NCBI RefSeq assembly: GCF_015207375.1
Contig: NZ_JADEWY010000079.1
Location: 1 to 32,817 of the forward strand
Origin: Coleofasciculus sp. LEGE 07092
GTDB taxonomy: Bacteria > Cyanobacteriota > Cyanobacteriia > Cyanobacteriales > Coleofasciculaceae
DNA length: 32,817 nt
Direction: 5' to 3'
Position numbers and translations under genes: made by a program. Positions 31,745 through 32,817 of this stretch are shown one piece after another. Numbering within the stretch: position 1 is the first letter of the stretch; the number at the start of each line of letters is the position of its first letter. The notes under the pieces are model-generated. The model searched no databases and was not told the DNA's origin. It saw nothing but the letters and a program-made list of their open reading frames with translations.

Positions 31745-32017
31745 TTAAGGACCTGAGAAAACCGCAGCATCTATATCTTCACGACTGAGAGAATACTTGA
31801 AGGAGCGCACAATATCGCGCCCTTCTACTGTGGCATTCATGTAGCGTACAGTTAACTCTTCAACATCCAGGCATAGTTCCGCTTTCCAAGTCCCTCGCTC
31901 AAGATACCAGCAATGTAGCTCATTGCGGTCTTGTTCACATCCTTGGGAGCGCAACCACTCCTCGATTTCAGGAAGGGGATGGTTGTAAAGTGGGGTATCG
32001 GCTGATGGCAGCATCAT
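31745..32017 (-). CDS. DUF3143 family protein
   Basis: A 90-residue protein recognised as DUF3143, found mainly in cyanobacteria and some algae. Hallmarks are LYNHPLPEIEEWLRSQGCEQ, HCWYLERGTWKAELCLDVEELTVRY and the closing RSFKYSLSREDIDAAVF. The W-x-L-E-x-G-x-W core suggests a small beta sheet. Function is unknown. The start may be the ATG at 32017 or the next codon at 32014. It lies 138 bases downstream of a J-domain gene on the same strand, a neighbour pair I believe is recurrent in cyanobacteria, so a chaperone-linked role is possible but not shown. Confidence 0.85.
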   Translation of the reverse strand: MMLPSADTPLYNHPLPEIEEWLRSQGCEQDRNELHCWYLERGTWKAELCLDVEELTVRYMNATVEGRDIVRSFKYSLSREDIDAAVFSGP

Positions 32018-32155
32018 AGGGCGTTTTCAGTGTGGCACTTTGGATTTAAACAACTCAGCAATTGAAAATTTAAACAGGAAAAATTCAAGAGAAATAATGA
32101 TTTTGGCGACTCAATGACTGCAATTTAACTAATCAATTATTTCTGCCATGCTGCA

Positions 32156-32764
32156 CTAGTTAGCTATGGGAAATTTGGGAGTTGTTGCAGTATCATTTGT
32201 TACCCACAGTTCTTCTCCTGGAGGTTGAGAGGAGGGATGATTTAACTGGTATTCGGTGGGTAAGCTGTAATTGTGTATCCCCGATACTTGCAGGGCAGAA
32301 TCTCCTCGGGTTAAGCCAATCACGATCGCAAGTAGCAGGCAACCCACAAAAGTCAGCCCCAAAACGAACAGGGCAAATAATTCGCCTGCCGAGAGAGGGC
32401 GATCGGTTGGATCAAGATAGGCAGAGGATGAGTATTTCGGGCGTGGTTGGTTAACGGGATGGTTGAAACCTGGAGGTGGCTGAATCACGCTATAGCGCGA
32501 GTAGCCAATTTTTTGGTCATACAAAACTCGTCGTTCTGGATTGCTCAGAGTGGCATAGGCTTCATTAAGCTGTTGAAACTTCACCGTTGCCGTGTCTGTC
32601 GGTAAGTCAGTTGTATCGGGATGGTAGCGTTTGCTGAAGTCCCGATAGGCACGTCGGATTTCTAGAGGTGACGCACTAGGGTGTAACCCCAAGATTCCAT
32701 AGTAAGTAGTCGGATGGGTTATTATTCGATTCCGAATGGTTTTTCTTACCCGGTCTTGAGCCAC
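32156..32764 (-). CDS. J-domain protein with a membrane anchor
   Basis: A 202-residue type III J-protein. The J domain (about 17-87) opens TTYYGILGLHPSASPLEIRRAYRDFSKRYHPD with the HPD tripeptide that stimulates DnaK ATPase. A Pro-rich linker follows (PPPGFNHPVNQPRPKY), then one hydrophobic helix (about 132-149, LFALFVLGLTFVGCLLLAIVIGL) and a polar tail, so DnaK would be recruited to a membrane. The start at 32764 is a GTG with AGGCAGGA about 12 bases upstream. The window ends 53 bases beyond, so a longer upstream start cannot be excluded, but the J domain is whole. Confidence 0.87.
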   Translation of the reverse strand: MAQDRVRKTIRNRIITHPTTYYGILGLHPSASPLEIRRAYRDFSKRYHPDTTDLPTDTATVKFQQLNEAYATLSNPERRVLYDQKIGYSRYSVIQPPPGFNHPVNQPRPKYSSSAYLDPTDRPLSAGELFALFVLGLTFVGCLLLAIVIGLTRGDSALQVSGIHNYSLPTEYQLNHPSSQPPGEELWVTNDTATTPKFPIAN

Positions 32765-32817
32765 TATAGTTCCATCCTGCCTCTATATTTATCTTATTTT
32801 AAGGGATTGGTTGGTTG

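Noticed and set aside
1-32817. CRISPR array, tRNA or rRNA genes
   Set aside because: I found no regularly spaced repeats of 25-40 bases, and no tRNA T-arm signature or rRNA sequence in the spacers by eye.

Overview
The window looks like chromosomal DNA of a filamentous, non-marine-type cyanobacterium (Coleofasciculus/Microcoleus-like; inferred, not proven). The octamer GCGATCGC (HIP1) recurs inside genes and spacers. Many genes belong to families known mainly from cyanobacteria or plastids: Ycf33/DUF751, DUF1830, DUF4327, DUF3143 and HemJ. Most of the window is ordinary core genome, with a more accessory-looking stretch at about 0.6-8 kb.

Left part (0-8 kb): a small membrane protein; a soluble protein with two peptidoglycan-binding domains around a core resembling an L,D-transpeptidase active site; and a 796-residue HTH-NACHT NTPase with an intact P-loop (a regulator or NLR-like defence ATPase). 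Divergent from it, across a 388-base spacer with two perfect palindromes, are four small genes: a mini-protein resembling half of a histidine-kinase dimerisation domain, an unknown protein, a DUF1830 protein and a two-helix membrane peptide. They converge on a 689-residue beta-helix/SLH protein whose C-terminal half is a duplicated triple-SLH block.

Middle part (8-18 kb): a lipid-related minus-strand group (metallophosphoesterase, phospholipase D/cardiolipin-synthase-like enzyme, and a YegS/DagK lipid kinase overlapping it by 23 bases); a possible small Crp-like regulator; a 923-base gene-free stretch with a dispersed stem-loop repeat; methionine aminopeptidase (map); a glycosyltransferase/WcaF-type acetyltransferase pair likely making extracellular polysaccharide; a conserved unknown; the cobalamin gene cobU; and a cysteine-containing unknown.

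Right part (18-32.8 kb): hemJ (haem synthesis) and a CDF metal-efflux pump, with three evenly spaced exact copies of TTTTCCACA, the cyanobacterial DnaA box, between them; three small conserved unknowns; a DUF751-rbfA-GH3 (NagZ-like) run; an orphan ExbD; clpC with a clear intrinsic terminator; then rimI divergent from lysA, followed by cdaA and uppS (4-base overlap). lysA (diaminopimelate/lysine), cdaA (c-di-AMP), uppS (lipid carrier) and the GH3 enzyme all bear on the cell wall. The window ends with a DUF3143 gene and a membrane-anchored J-domain protein.

I saw no CRISPR array, rRNA, tRNA or intact insertion sequence. The best leads are the DnaA-box triplet, the HTH-NACHT divergent locus with its palindromes and kinase-fragment neighbour, and the unusual cell-wall and SLH proteins.
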